In this document: one piece after another, positions 17,832 to 26,295 of the stretch
Numbering within the stretch: the stretch's first letter is position 1
Layout: every line of letters begins with the position of its first letter
Source: Neisseria subflava
Lineage (GTDB): Bacteria; Pseudomonadota; Gammaproteobacteria; Burkholderiales; Neisseriaceae
Direction of reading: 5' to 3'
DNA length: 64,000 nucleotides
NCBI RefSeq assembly: GCF_003044935.1
Contig: NZ_POXP01000001.1
Span: forward strand, 806,001 to 870,000
Notes under the pieces: generated by a model
What the model was told of the DNA's origin: nothing
Database searches by the model: none
The model's input: the letters and a program-made list of their open reading frames with translations, nothing else
Made by a program: the position numbers and the translations under genes

Positions 17832-19316
17832 ATGTCACCAGAAAACCAAGCTGAAAACACCACACCCTCAACAGAAAAAACAGCAAAAGCCACTGCGCCC
17901 AAACCTTCCAAACCCAAATCCAGCGTGATTCAAATCCATCCCGAAGGCGAACGCATCCATCCTAAAAAGGCAGAAGGACGCTTTGCCAAACTGCGTATCG
18001 CCGCCGTATTGGCGACCCAGTTTGTATTTTACGTTATTCCATGGTTCAACTGGAGCGGCCGTCAGGCGGTTTTATTCAATATCCCTGACCGTCATTTCTT
18101 CATTTTCGGACTGTCGCTGGGCATGGGCGATTTGATCTACCTTGCCTTGCTGCTGATGATTTGCGCATTCGGATTGTTTTGGTGGACAACCATTGCCGGT
18201 CGTTTGTGGTGCGGCTATTCATGCCCGCAAACAGTTTACACCGAAATTATGCTGTGGATCGACAACTTGGTCGAAGGCGATAGAAACAAACGCCTGAAAC
18301 TGGAAAAATCGCCTTGGAACTTTACTAAAATTCGCATTAAGGCCACCAAATACCTGCTGATTTTCCTTGTCTGCGCATGGACAGGTATCACTTTTGCAGG
18401 CTGGTTTATCCCGATCCGCCAATTTATTCCCGATTTATTCACCGGAGCAGCAGGCGGCGGCGCAATGTTTGCCGCAGCATTTTACGGATTCATGACTTTC
18501 TTCTTCGCCCACATCATGCGCGAAAAAGTGTGTCTGCATATGTGTCCGTATGCACGTTTCCAAAGTGCAATGTTTGACAAAGACACGCTGATTATTTCTT
18601 ACGATACCGAACGCGGCGAACCGCGCGGCGCACGCAAGAAAACCGCCAACAAAGAAGACAGCGGCTTGGGCGACTGCATCAACTGCACCATGTGCGTGCA
18701 AGTCTGTCCCGTCGGTATCGACATCCGCGACGGTTTGCAATACCAATGTATCGGCTGCGCGGCGTGTATCGATGCCTGCGACGAAATCATGGACAAAATG
18801 GGCTACGAGCGCGGCTTAATCCGTTATACGACCGAAGGCGCGTTGGAACACGAATACCCTGAAAGCGACATCAAAAAACGCTTGAAACGTCCGCGTGTAG
18901 CTGGTTATGGCGCAGTACTCCTGGTGGTCATCATCGCCTTCCTGGTCGGCATTTCCACCCGAAAAATGGTCGAAGTCGATATCCTGAAAGACCGTGGCGT
19001 CATGGTTCGCGAAAACAGCCAAGGCTGGTTGGAAAATGCCTATAACCTGCGCATTATCAACAATAGTGAAAATGAACAACTGATGACTGCAACCGTCAAA
19101 GGCTTTGATGAAATCGCGCTGACCGGCCTGCCTGAAAACGGTATTAAAATTGCGCCGCGGGAAACCGTTACCATCCCGGTACAGGTATCTACCATTCCCG
19201 AATACGCCGACAAAGGCAGCCATCCGATTGAATTTACCTTTATCTATCACGAGACCGGCTCTGCCGACTCCAAACCGACTACTTTAGAAGAAAAAGCAAC
19301 CTTTATCGGAGAATAA
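17832..19316 (+). CDS. ccoG: Cytochrome oxidase accessory protein CcoG
   Basis: 494-residue membrane iron-sulfur protein that helps copper delivery to cbb3-type oxidase. Several membrane spans are followed by two ferredoxin-type clusters, CINCTMCVQVCPVG and CIGCAACIDAC, and a periplasmic Ig-like end. The CGYSCPQT motif in the membrane part is also typical. An upstream frame is open to 17736, but the start at 17832 follows AAGGAACACTGAA and gives the expected length. It forms an operon with fixH three bases later. CcoN/O/P oxidase subunits are not in the window. Confidence 0.94.
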   Translation: MSPENQAENTTPSTEKTAKATAPKPSKPKSSVIQIHPEGERIHPKKAEGRFAKLRIAAVLATQFVFYVIPWFNWSGRQAVLFNIPDRHFFIFGLSLGMGDLIYLALLLMICAFGLFWWTTIAGRLWCGYSCPQTVYTEIMLWIDNLVEGDRNKRLKLEKSPWNFTKIRIKATKYLLIFLVCAWTGITFAGWFIPIRQFIPDLFTGAAGGGAMFAAAFYGFMTFFFAHIMREKVCLHMCPYARFQSAMFDKDTLIISYDTERGEPRGARKKTANKEDSGLGDCINCTMCVQVCPVGIDIRDGLQYQCIGCAACIDACDEIMDKMGYERGLIRYTTEGALEHEYPESDIKKRLKRPRVAGYGAVLLVVIIAFLVGISTRKMVEVDILKDRGVMVRENSQGWLENAYNLRIINNSENEQLMTATVKGFDEIALTGLPENGIKIAPRETVTIPVQVSTIPEYADKGSHPIEFTFIYHETGSADSKPTTLEEKATFIGE

Positions 19317-19319
19317 ACG

Positions 19320-19886
19320 GTGTCCTCACAACCCAAAATCAAACCTTGGTACAAACATATTTGGCCCTGGGTGCTGATGGCCGGCCCCATCTTCGTCGTT
19401 ATCGCCAGCGTTTCCATGTTCTTCGTCGCAAAAGAACACACGACAGACTTGGTGTCTGACGATTACTACAAAGACGGCAAACACATCGAAATCCAACTTC
19501 ACCGCGATGAAGAAGCCGTTAAACGGCAAATTCAGGTGCAGGTCTTAATCAGTCCGGATATGAATGCCGCCAAAGTATTCGTCAGCGGACAATTCGATAC
19601 CAAACAGCCATTAAACCTATTGTTGATGCACCCAACGCGCAAAGCCGATGACCAAACCGTCAAGCTGCGCGCCGTAACAGCCGAACCACAAAACGGCCGC
19701 ATGGAATACGAAGCCGTCTTTAAACCTTTACGCCCAACCAATCATTGGTACTTACGCGTTGAAGATGCCTCAGGCGTATGGCGTGTTGAAAACAAATGGA
19801 TAGTCAGCCAAGGCAATGCAGTCAACCTGACCCCCATGGACAAATTGTTCGACAACGGAAAACAAGCCGCTTCAACAGAACAATAA
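19320..19886 (+). CDS. fixH: FixH family protein
   Basis: 188-residue membrane-anchored protein. One N-terminal membrane span (WVLMAGPIFVVIASVSMFFV) is followed by a periplasmic domain with the family's SDDYYKDGKHIE stretch. FixH/CcoH is needed for assembly of cbb3 oxidase. It starts with GTG three bases after the ccoG stop; no nearby ATG would keep the anchor. The uptake-sequence pair behind it probably ends the operon. Confidence 0.88.
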   Translation: MSSQPKIKPWYKHIWPWVLMAGPIFVVIASVSMFFVAKEHTTDLVSDDYYKDGKHIEIQLHRDEEAVKRQIQVQVLISPDMNAAKVFVSGQFDTKQPLNLLLMHPTRKADDQTVKLRAVTAEPQNGRMEYEAVFKPLRPTNHWYLRVEDASGVWRVENKWIVSQGNAVNLTPMDKLFDNGKQAASTEQ

Positions 19887-19896
19887 ATCCCGACCC

Positions 19897-19924
19897 AGGC
19901 CGTCTGAAACCTTTCAGACGGCCT
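19897..19924 (+). terminator. Terminator of ccoG-fixH, inverted uptake pair
   Basis: AGGCCGTCTGAA and TTCAGACGGCCT around a short loop, 11 bp after the fixH stop. Confidence 0.75.
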
Positions 19925-19959
19925 GAAATCTTCATACCCTCTTATATTCCCTTCCAAAT

Positions 19960-20562
19960 ATGATTTTTTCCGATTGGCGCAGACTTACCGAAAATGAAGT
20001 CCGTATGGCAAAACAAGTTTTTGCGGACAGCATAAACTTCCACCGCATCAAAATATATCGCGGCATTCCACTTATACCCAACGCCAATACCGCCATTGCG
20101 CCCAATGGAAACATATACTTTCCGCGTAAACACTGCCCCGAAGATTTCACTCAAGCCGGGATCGCCTACAAAATCTGGCTGATTCATGAGCTGACACATG
20201 TCTGGCAACACCAGCGCGGTCACAAAGTTTGGCTTTCCGGCCTATTCATCATGCTCAAAGGCGGATACAGAAAACGCAAAGCTTACGCCTACCCCATCCC
20301 CTTACCCCACATCAACCAATTAAATATCGAACAGCAGGCAGACCTTATTGCCCACTATTTCGCAGCTACTTTTCTACCCAAAAACATTTACACCCCGCAA
20401 CAGCCTATTTTTCATACGGCCTTAGCAGATTTTCTTCACAACCCACACGACAAAAATCTATGCCCGAAATACTTGTCGGCAAAAAAACAACACTTCAAAA
20501 AGCAGAGTGAACAAATAAGCTATAATGAACAATCCGACACATCATCCAAAAGATCCCAAACC
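19960..20562 (+). CDS. Metallopeptidase-like protein, in frame with pgsA
   Basis: About 201 codons with no stop before the pgsA start; the full frame runs 19960-21123 (387 residues). The zinc-peptidase motif HELTHVWQH lies near residues 75-83, and the EQQADLIAHYF segment further on fits a third ligand region. The family is like the small putative metallopeptidases once labelled Vgr-related; substrate is unknown. No signal peptide. Either the product is fused to PgsA, or the region between has lost its stop and PgsA is made from its own start. The last 40 residues are low-complexity and hydrophilic, like a linker. Confidence 0.65.
20521..20526 (+). promoter_or_regulatory. Candidate -10 box of pgsA
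   Basis: A perfect TATAAT lies 37 bp before the pgsA ATG and inside the upstream frame. No good -35 hexamer is seen at 16-18 bp. Confidence 0.3.
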
Positions 20563-21123
20563 ATGCCTTGGAACATACCTATTTTACTTACCTGGATGCG
20601 CGTCCTATTAATCCCCGTGTTCACCATCCTATTCTATTTACCGAACACATGGATTCAACCACAAACCGTCAACTGGACAGCCGCTATCATCTTTGCACTT
20701 GCCGCTATTACAGACTGGTTCGACGGCTTTTTGGCACGCCGCTGGAAACAAACTTCCGACTTTGGCGCATTCCTTGACCCTGTTGCCGACAAACTCATGG
20801 TCGCAGTTGCCCTGCTCCTGCTCGTCAGCCTTGGCAGAACATACGCCATCTTCGCCATGATTATTATCGGACGAGAAATTACCATTTCCGCCTTGCGCGA
20901 ATGGATGGCACAAATGGGCAAACGCGGCAGCGTTGCAGTGGCCACTATCGGCAAATTCAAAACTACTGCCCAAATGATCGCCATCTTCCTTTTACTTATC
21001 GGTACGGACAAATATAACGACCCTTTCTATCTCATTGGTAACATATTGATGTTTATAGCATCTGTATTGACCATCTGGTCCATGTGCTACTACCTGAAAA
21101 TGGCATGGAGAGAATTCAAATAA
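20563..21123 (+). CDS. pgsA: Phosphatidylglycerophosphate synthase PgsA
   Basis: 186-residue membrane enzyme joining CDP-diacylglycerol and glycerol 3-phosphate, the first step to phosphatidylglycerol. The CDP-alcohol transferase motif is complete: DWFDGFLARRWKQTSDFG then AFLDPVADK. It has four or more membrane spans. The start MPWNIPILLTWMRV is the usual neisserial N-terminus, although the upstream frame reads straight into it. No strong ribosome site precedes it. The tRNA-Gly, Cys and Leu genes follow, the same order as pgsA-glyW-cysT-leuZ in E. coli. Confidence 0.93.
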   Translation: MPWNIPILLTWMRVLLIPVFTILFYLPNTWIQPQTVNWTAAIIFALAAITDWFDGFLARRWKQTSDFGAFLDPVADKLMVAVALLLLVSLGRTYAIFAMIIIGREITISALREWMAQMGKRGSVAVATIGKFKTTAQMIAIFLLLIGTDKYNDPFYLIGNILMFIASVLTIWSMCYYLKMAWREFK

Positions 21124-21217
21124 AATTTTTAAAAAAATAAAAACAAAACACTTGACGCACACAATTAAATCCATAATAATTGCGTCTTCTTCGATATACG
21201 AAGCAACAAATATCAGA

Positions 21218-21293
21218 GCGGGAATAGCTCAGTTGGTAGAGCGCAACCTTGCCAAGGTTGAGGTCGCGAGTTCGAGACTCGTTTCCCGCTCCA
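21218..21293 (+). tRNA. tRNA-Gly (GCC), copy 1
   Basis: 76 nt with encoded CCA. Acceptor GCGGGAA pairs with TTCCCGC; the anticodon loop reads CTTGCCAA; T loop TTCGAGA. First of four identical copies. Confidence 0.96.
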
Positions 21294-21327
21294 TACTGAT
21301 TACTTGTTGATTGTTCTTTTTCAATAT

Positions 21328-21403
21328 GCGGGAATAGCTCAGTTGGTAGAGCGCAACCTTGCCAAGGTTGAGGTCGCGAGTTCGAGACTCGTTTCCCGCT
21401 CCA
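21328..21403 (+). tRNA. tRNA-Gly (GCC), copy 2
   Basis: Identical to copy 1 over all 76 nt, with a different 34-nt spacer. Confidence 0.96.
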
Positions 21404-21427
21404 GTTTAATTTCAGATGCACTCAAAT

Positions 21428-21503
21428 GCGGGAATAGCTCAGTTGGTAGAGCGCAACCTTGCCAAGGTTGAGGTCGCGAGTTCGAGACTCGTTTCCCGCT
21501 CCA
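21428..21503 (+). tRNA. tRNA-Gly (GCC), copy 3
   Basis: Identical to copies 1 and 2; separated from copy 2 by 24 nt. Confidence 0.96.
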
Positions 21504-21524
21504 TTAAATCATGCATCCGAATAC

Positions 21525-21600
21525 GCGGGAATAGCTCAGTTGGTAGAGCGCAACCTTGCCAAGGTTGAGGTCGCGAGTTCGAGACTCGTTTCCCGCTCCA
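21525..21600 (+). tRNA. tRNA-Gly (GCC), copy 4
   Basis: Identical to the other three copies; 21-nt spacer from copy 3. Same strand and probably one precursor. Confidence 0.96.
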
Positions 21601-21631
21601 GTTTCATACTACAACACTCAAACGTAGTTTT

Positions 21632-21705
21632 GGCGAGATAGCAAAGTGGTTATGCAGCGGATTGCAAATCCGTCTACGCCGGTTCGATTCCGACTCTCGC
21701 CTCCA
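21632..21705 (+). tRNA. tRNA-Cys (GCA)
   Basis: 74 nt with encoded CCA. Acceptor GGCGAGA / TCTCGCC, D loop with GG, anticodon loop ATTGCAAAT, discriminator U. The T stem has one C-A mismatch. Close to the E. coli tRNA-Cys layout. Confidence 0.95.
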
Positions 21706-21715
21706 TCCCTTTCAT

Positions 21716-21793
21716 GGCGGGGTGGCAGAGTGTTTATGCTATAAGGGGTGCAACCCTTATATAGGCCGGTTCAAATCCGCGCCCCCGCCTCCA
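21716..21793 (+). tRNA. Noncanonical tRNA-like gene with GCA anticodon
   Basis: 78 nt starting GGCGGGGTGGC and ending CCCCGCCTCCA, between tRNA-Cys and tRNA-Leu. A perfect 7-bp acceptor stem (GGCGGGG/CCCCGCC), U discriminator and encoded CCA are present. The D stem is only 3 bp and its loop reads AGTGTTTAT, lacking the GG dinucleotide. The anticodon arm can form 8 bp (TATAAGGG/CCCTTATA), leaving a 6-nt loop GTGCAA with U before GCA. The T arm pairs only with a bulged C. The GCA anticodon and U73 are the main cysteine identity elements, so it may be a variant tRNA-Cys. It could also be a degenerating copy. Confidence 0.65.
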
Positions 21794-21814
21794 ATTTCTC
21801 AATTTACTGTCTAC

Positions 21815-21904
21815 GCCCGGGTGGTGAAATAGGTAGACACAACGGACTTAAAATCCGTCGGCCCTAAACCGGCCGTGCCGGTTCGATTCCGGCTCCGGGC
21901 ACCA
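21815..21904 (+). tRNA. tRNA-Leu (UAA)
   Basis: 90 nt with encoded CCA. Acceptor GCCCGGG / CCCGGGC, anticodon loop CTTAAAA giving UAA, and a long variable arm (CGGCCCTAAACCGGCCG) as expected of a class II tRNA. Confidence 0.95.
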
Positions 21905-21952
21905 ATAAATATCTGAATTCATTGAAAAACCTAATATTCCAAATTTCTAATT

Positions 21953-21981
21953 GACAGCTTATTTGTAAGGCTGTCTTTTTT
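21953..21981 (+). terminator. Terminator of the tRNA cluster
   Basis: GACAGC and GCTGTC pair around an AT-rich loop and are followed by TTTTTT. It lies 48 bp after tRNA-Leu. Confidence 0.75.
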
Positions 21982-22037
21982 GTTTGTGCCTTATTTGTGT
22001 CTAACTTGCGCCATTTGTGTCAAATGTGACAAGATCG

Positions 22038-22500
22038 TGCAAAGGTCTCAGGCTATGACAATGAGGAAGACCGGTAGCATCTGGTAATCATCGTTTGCTG
22101 GACGGCATTATGCGCAAAGCCCACCGTAACCGTCCGCTGATGGAAGCGTAAACCAAACGTAACCGACATCTATCGAAGACCCGTTATGTGGTCGAACAAA
22201 GCTTCGGTACGCTGCACCGTAAGTCCCGCTACACTCGGGTAGCCTATTTCGGTCTGATTAAAGTGAGTGCACAAAGCCATCTGAAGGCAATGTGTTTAAA
22301 CCTGTTGAAAGCGGCTAACAGGCTAAGTGCGCCTGTTATTACCTAAAAGGCGGCCCGGATACCTGATTATCGGGTATCCGGGGAGAATAAAGAGGGAGGG
22401 GGGGTTGAGTAGAATCAGTGGATACTTGGAGCGAGAACAGCCGAAAATCTATGTTTGGATTTCGGCTGCTGGAAGGAAAAGGAATTTTGCAAAGGTCTCA
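22038..22500 (+). mobile_element. Remnant of the IS5-family element
   Basis: The right part of the same IS as at 14140. From 22051 to 22500 it aligns with the last third of that element up to the intact right end GGAATTTTGCAAAGGTCTCA. Immediately in front, 22038-22050 reads TGCAAAGGTCTCA, which is itself an IS right end. So an IS end is joined directly to internal IS sequence. The left part is gone. Confidence 0.85.
22051..22346 (+). pseudogene. Transposase fragment
   Basis: C-terminal part of the IS5 transposase. Against the intact copy it has CAA to TAG at the residue of RQHLEEH, a 1-nt deletion soon after, and a second CAA to TAA in the EAQTKRN stretch. Many silent and replacement changes show long decay. 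It cannot make transposase. Confidence 0.85.
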
Positions 22501-22519
22501 TTTTAAAATTTCCCAAAAT

Positions 22520-22559
22520 GATAAGGCCGTCTGAAAATCCTTTTTCAGACGGCCTTATC
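22520..22559 (-). terminator. hldD terminator, inverted uptake pair
   Basis: GATAAGGCCGTCTGAAAA pairs with TTTTCAGACGGCCTTATC, 18 bp after the hldD stop on the minus strand. Confidence 0.78.
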
Positions 22560-22576
22560 ATTCAAATCAGAAGGAC

Positions 22577-23581
22577 TTAAACCAAGTTCTCCAGCATCCA
22601 TTTAACGTAACGGCTGACGCCTTGTTTTACATCCAAAAATTCTTCTTTATACCCGGCTTCGCGCAGCTTGGTAATATCCGCTTGAGTAAAGCTCTGATAT
22701 TTGCCTTTAAGTGCATCGGGGAATGGGATATAGCGAATAAGCTCTTCTTCAACCAACTCTTTCAAACTCATTTCAGGCTTGCCTTCGGCTGTACGGCAGG
22801 CGTTGACGGTGGCAGCGGCAAGTTCGTTAAACTGTTGGCTGCGGCCTGTACCAAGGTTAAAGATACCTGAAAGCTCAGGATGATCGAAGAAGTAAAGGTT
22901 AACCTTGGCAACGTCTTCTACGCTGACAAAGTCGCGTGTTTGCTCGCCGTTACCATAGCCGTCATTAGCGCCAAACAGGTTAACATAGCCATGCTCGCGG
23001 TATTGATGAAAATGGTGGAAGGCGACGGACGCCATTCGGCCTTTGTGTTGCTCCTGTTGTCCGTAAACATTGAAGTAGCGGAAGCCGACAACTTGGGCTG
23101 TCAGACCTTCTTTCATGCGACGACGCAATACTTGGTCAAACAAGAATTTAGAGTAGCCATATACATTGAGTGGTTTTTCCAGTTCGCGCTCTTCGCGGAA
23201 GATTTCACCTTTGCCGTACACGGCGGCACTGGAAGCATAGAGGAACGGAATACGTTCGTCCTGACACCAATCTAAGAGGTCGAGCGTGTACTGATAGTTG
23301 TTGTCCATCATATAAAGGCCGTCATGATTCATGGTGTCGGAACATGCGCCTTGATGGAAAACCGCTTCAATATTGTCGTAAGGCAAAAGATGGCCGCGCA
23401 CTTGGCGGATAAATTCGTGTTTATCAAGATAGTGGGCAATTTCACACTCGACAAGGTTTTTAAATTTTTCACCTTTGCTCAGATTGTCGACGGCAACAAT
23501 GTCGGTAATACCGCGCTGGTTAAGTGCTTTGACGATGTTGCTGCCGATAAAGCCGGCTGCGCCTGTTACGATAATGGTCAT
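22577..23581 (-). CDS. hldD: ADP-L-glycero-D-manno-heptose 6-epimerase
   Basis: 334-residue short-chain epimerase making the heptose donor for the lipooligosaccharide inner core. NADP motif [10 protein letters not shown] at 6-15, catalytic Ser in YASSAAVYG and Tyr-x3-Lys in [10 protein letters not shown]. Length is normal for HldD/RfaD. It lies downstream of hldA on the same strand, with an uptake-sequence-filled spacer between, so it may have its own transcript as well. AAGGAAAC precedes the start. Confidence 0.96.
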   Translation of the reverse strand: MTIIVTGAAGFIGSNIVKALNQRGITDIVAVDNLSKGEKFKNLVECEIAHYLDKHEFIRQVRGHLLPYDNIEAVFHQGACSDTMNHDGLYMMDNNYQYTLDLLDWCQDERIPFLYASSAAVYGKGEIFREERELEKPLNVYGYSKFLFDQVLRRRMKEGLTAQVVGFRYFNVYGQQEQHKGRMASVAFHHFHQYREHGYVNLFGANDGYGNGEQTRDFVSVEDVAKVNLYFFDHPELSGIFNLGTGRSQQFNELAAATVNACRTAEGKPEMSLKELVEEELIRYIPFPDALKGKYQSFTQADITKLREAGYKEEFLDVKQGVSRYVKWMLENLV

Positions 23582-23721
23582 AATGAGTTTCCTTTATTTT
23601 GATTTTTCAGACGGCCTTGAAGTAATCATGCCGTCTGAAAATAAAAACTTTTCTGTCTGGATTATTTTCCAACTCTATTTTCAGACGGCATTTAGAATTT
23701 TAAGGCCGTCTGAAACAATCA

Positions 23722-24684
23722 TTATTGCTCTTCCAATGCCTTATTCAACTCTGCAAACGAGCAAACCGCCGTACCAAGTTTTGCCACGACAACGCCCGCT
23801 GCCGTATTAGCAAGGTGCATCGCTTCAGGCATGGTATAGCCTGCCGCCAAACCCAAGCCCATTCCGGCAATAACGGTATCGCCCGCACCGGATACATCAT
23901 AGACTTCTTGAGCCCTTGTAGGCTGATAAATCGGCTTGCCCTCATTGAACAGGGTCATACCCTCTTCGCTTCGGGTCAGCAAAATCGCGGTCAAGTCGAG
24001 ATGACGGCGCAGATTTTGGGCTTTTTCGGTCAAATCGTTTTCGTTTTTCCAGCTGCCCACCACTTCTTTCAATTCTGCACGGTTAGGCGTAATCAGCGTA
24101 GCGCCGGCATATTTTTCGTAATCATCGCCTTTCGGGTCGATTAAAACGGGTTTACCGGCCTGTTTCGCCCAATCGATCATATCGGAAATATGCGACAAAC
24201 CGCCCTTGCCGTAATCTGAAAAAATAATGGCATCGTATTCAGGCAACACTTCTCGATATTGATGTTTGATTTGTTCCAATACCTCACGATGAGGCTGCTC
24301 TTCAAAATCAAGTCGGATAAGCTGCTGGTTGCGAGCAACAACTCGCAGTTTGACAGTAGTCGCAATTTGTTTGTCGCGCATCAGATAGGAAGAAACACCG
24401 TCTTGCACCATCAACGCATCCAGTGCATCTGCAGCTTCATCATCGCCAGTTACGGACAACAGCCCTACTTTGCCACCCAATGAGGCGATATTGCGCGCAA
24501 CGTTTGCCGCACCACCCGCGCGTTGGTCGATACGTCCGATTTTCGCCACCGGCACGGGCGCTTCGGGCGAAATACGGGACACGTCGCCAAACCAATAGCG
24601 GTCGAGCATCACATCGCCGACAACCAAGACTTTGGCTTGTGCAAAACGGGATTTGAGAGTTTCTTGTTGGAACTTGGTGGGCAT
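23722..24684 (-). CDS. hldA: Heptose 7-phosphate kinase HldA
   Basis: 320-residue kinase of the PfkB/ribokinase family phosphorylating D-glycero-D-manno-heptose 7-phosphate. N-terminal VVGDVMLDRYWFG, the GGAANVARNIASLG sugar site and the catalytic GAGD motif (YDVSGAGDTVIAGM) are present. The protein ends after the kinase domain, so the adenylyltransferase half found in bifunctional HldE is absent and must be a separate gene. Upstream of hldD, downstream of pyrF. GGAGGCAAT precedes the start. Confidence 0.93.
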   Translation of the reverse strand: MPTKFQQETLKSRFAQAKVLVVGDVMLDRYWFGDVSRISPEAPVPVAKIGRIDQRAGGAANVARNIASLGGKVGLLSVTGDDEAADALDALMVQDGVSSYLMRDKQIATTVKLRVVARNQQLIRLDFEEQPHREVLEQIKHQYREVLPEYDAIIFSDYGKGGLSHISDMIDWAKQAGKPVLIDPKGDDYEKYAGATLITPNRAELKEVVGSWKNENDLTEKAQNLRRHLDLTAILLTRSEEGMTLFNEGKPIYQPTRAQEVYDVSGAGDTVIAGMGLGLAAGYTMPEAMHLANTAAGVVVAKLGTAVCSFAELNKALEEQ

Positions 24685-24739
24685 ATTGCCTCCGTTATGT
24701 TTTTTTCAGACGACCTCAACCTGTAAGGTCGCCTGAAAA

Positions 24740-25480
24740 TCAGTTTGCTTCAAGGTTTACCACGCGGTTCACTTCACGCAATACGGCTACCGGATCGGCA
24801 GCTTTGGTTACCGGGCGGCCCATTACCAAATAGGTTGAACCTGCAGCCAAGGCTTCAGCCGGTGTCATAATACGGCGTTGGTCGTCATTATTGCCGGCAA
24901 CGTCCAAGCGGATGCCCGGTGTTACCAAGACAAAATCCTGTCCCAATTCACGGCGCAATGGTGTGGCTTCTTGAGCGGAACATACCACGCCGTCCAAGCC
25001 TGAACTTTGCGCCAGTTTCGCCAAGCGGATGACTTGTTCTTCAGGGGCAATGTTCAAACCGATTTCTGCCAAGTCACTTTGTTCCATGCTGGTCAACACG
25101 GTTACGCCGATCAAAAGCGGCTTGGTTTGATATCCGGCAACGGCTTCTGCTGCAGCTTCCATCATACGGCGGCCACCGGAGGCGTGCATATCGACCATCC
25201 AAACGCCCATATCGGCGGCAACTTTACAGGCCTGAGCGACTGTATGGGGAATATCGTGGTATTTCAAATCGAGGAAAAGTTTGAAACCTTGATTGATTAA
25301 GCTTTCTGCCAAATTGCGGCCGGTTGCAGTAAACAGCTCTTTGCCGATTTTGATTTGACACAATGTCGGGTCAAGATTACGGACAAATCCAAGCGTATCT
25401 TTTTCGTTGGCAAAATCGAGGGCGACGATGACGGGAGTACGTTGTTGCTGAGTTTGGAAGTCGGAGATCAAGGGATTCAT
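24740..25480 (-). CDS. pyrF: Orotidine 5'-phosphate decarboxylase
   Basis: 246-residue enzyme of the last step of UMP synthesis. The catalytic DLKYHDIPHT motif gives D71, K73 and D76. The phosphate-binding end TPGIRLDVAGNNDDQRR is present. The class I bacterial PyrF length is normal. It sits between adk and hldA on the same strand; uptake-sequence variants (GTCGTCTGAA and GTCGCCTGAA cores) lie between it and hldA. Confidence 0.96.
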   Translation of the reverse strand: MNPLISDFQTQQQRTPVIVALDFANEKDTLGFVRNLDPTLCQIKIGKELFTATGRNLAESLINQGFKLFLDLKYHDIPHTVAQACKVAADMGVWMVDMHASGGRRMMEAAAEAVAGYQTKPLLIGVTVLTSMEQSDLAEIGLNIAPEEQVIRLAKLAQSSGLDGVVCSAQEATPLRRELGQDFVLVTPGIRLDVAGNNDDQRRIMTPAEALAAGSTYLVMGRPVTKAADPVAVLREVNRVVNLEAN

Positions 25481-25536
25481 AAGATGCCTGCGGATAAACG
25501 GTTATAGCTTCGATTTTAACAGCTTTTGTACACAAA

Positions 25537-25568
25537 AGGCCGTCTGAAAGTATTTTTTCAGACGGCCT
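25537..25568 (-). terminator. adk terminator, inverted uptake pair
   Basis: AGGCCGTCTGAA and TTCAGACGGCCT around an 8-nt AT loop, 23 bp after the adk stop. Confidence 0.75.
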
Positions 25569-25590
25569 CATGATTTTACTTTGGCAAAAC

Positions 25591-26274
<684 letters not shown>

Positions 26275-26295
26275 TTAATTCTACACGCCTTGCGT

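Noticed and set aside
21116-21421. Minus-strand frame across the tRNA-Gly genes
   Set aside because: A product of the repeated tRNA sequence, not a protein gene.
21218-21600. Direct repeats resembling a CRISPR array
   Set aside because: The 76-nt repeats are intact tRNA-Gly genes with CCA ends; spacers are too short.
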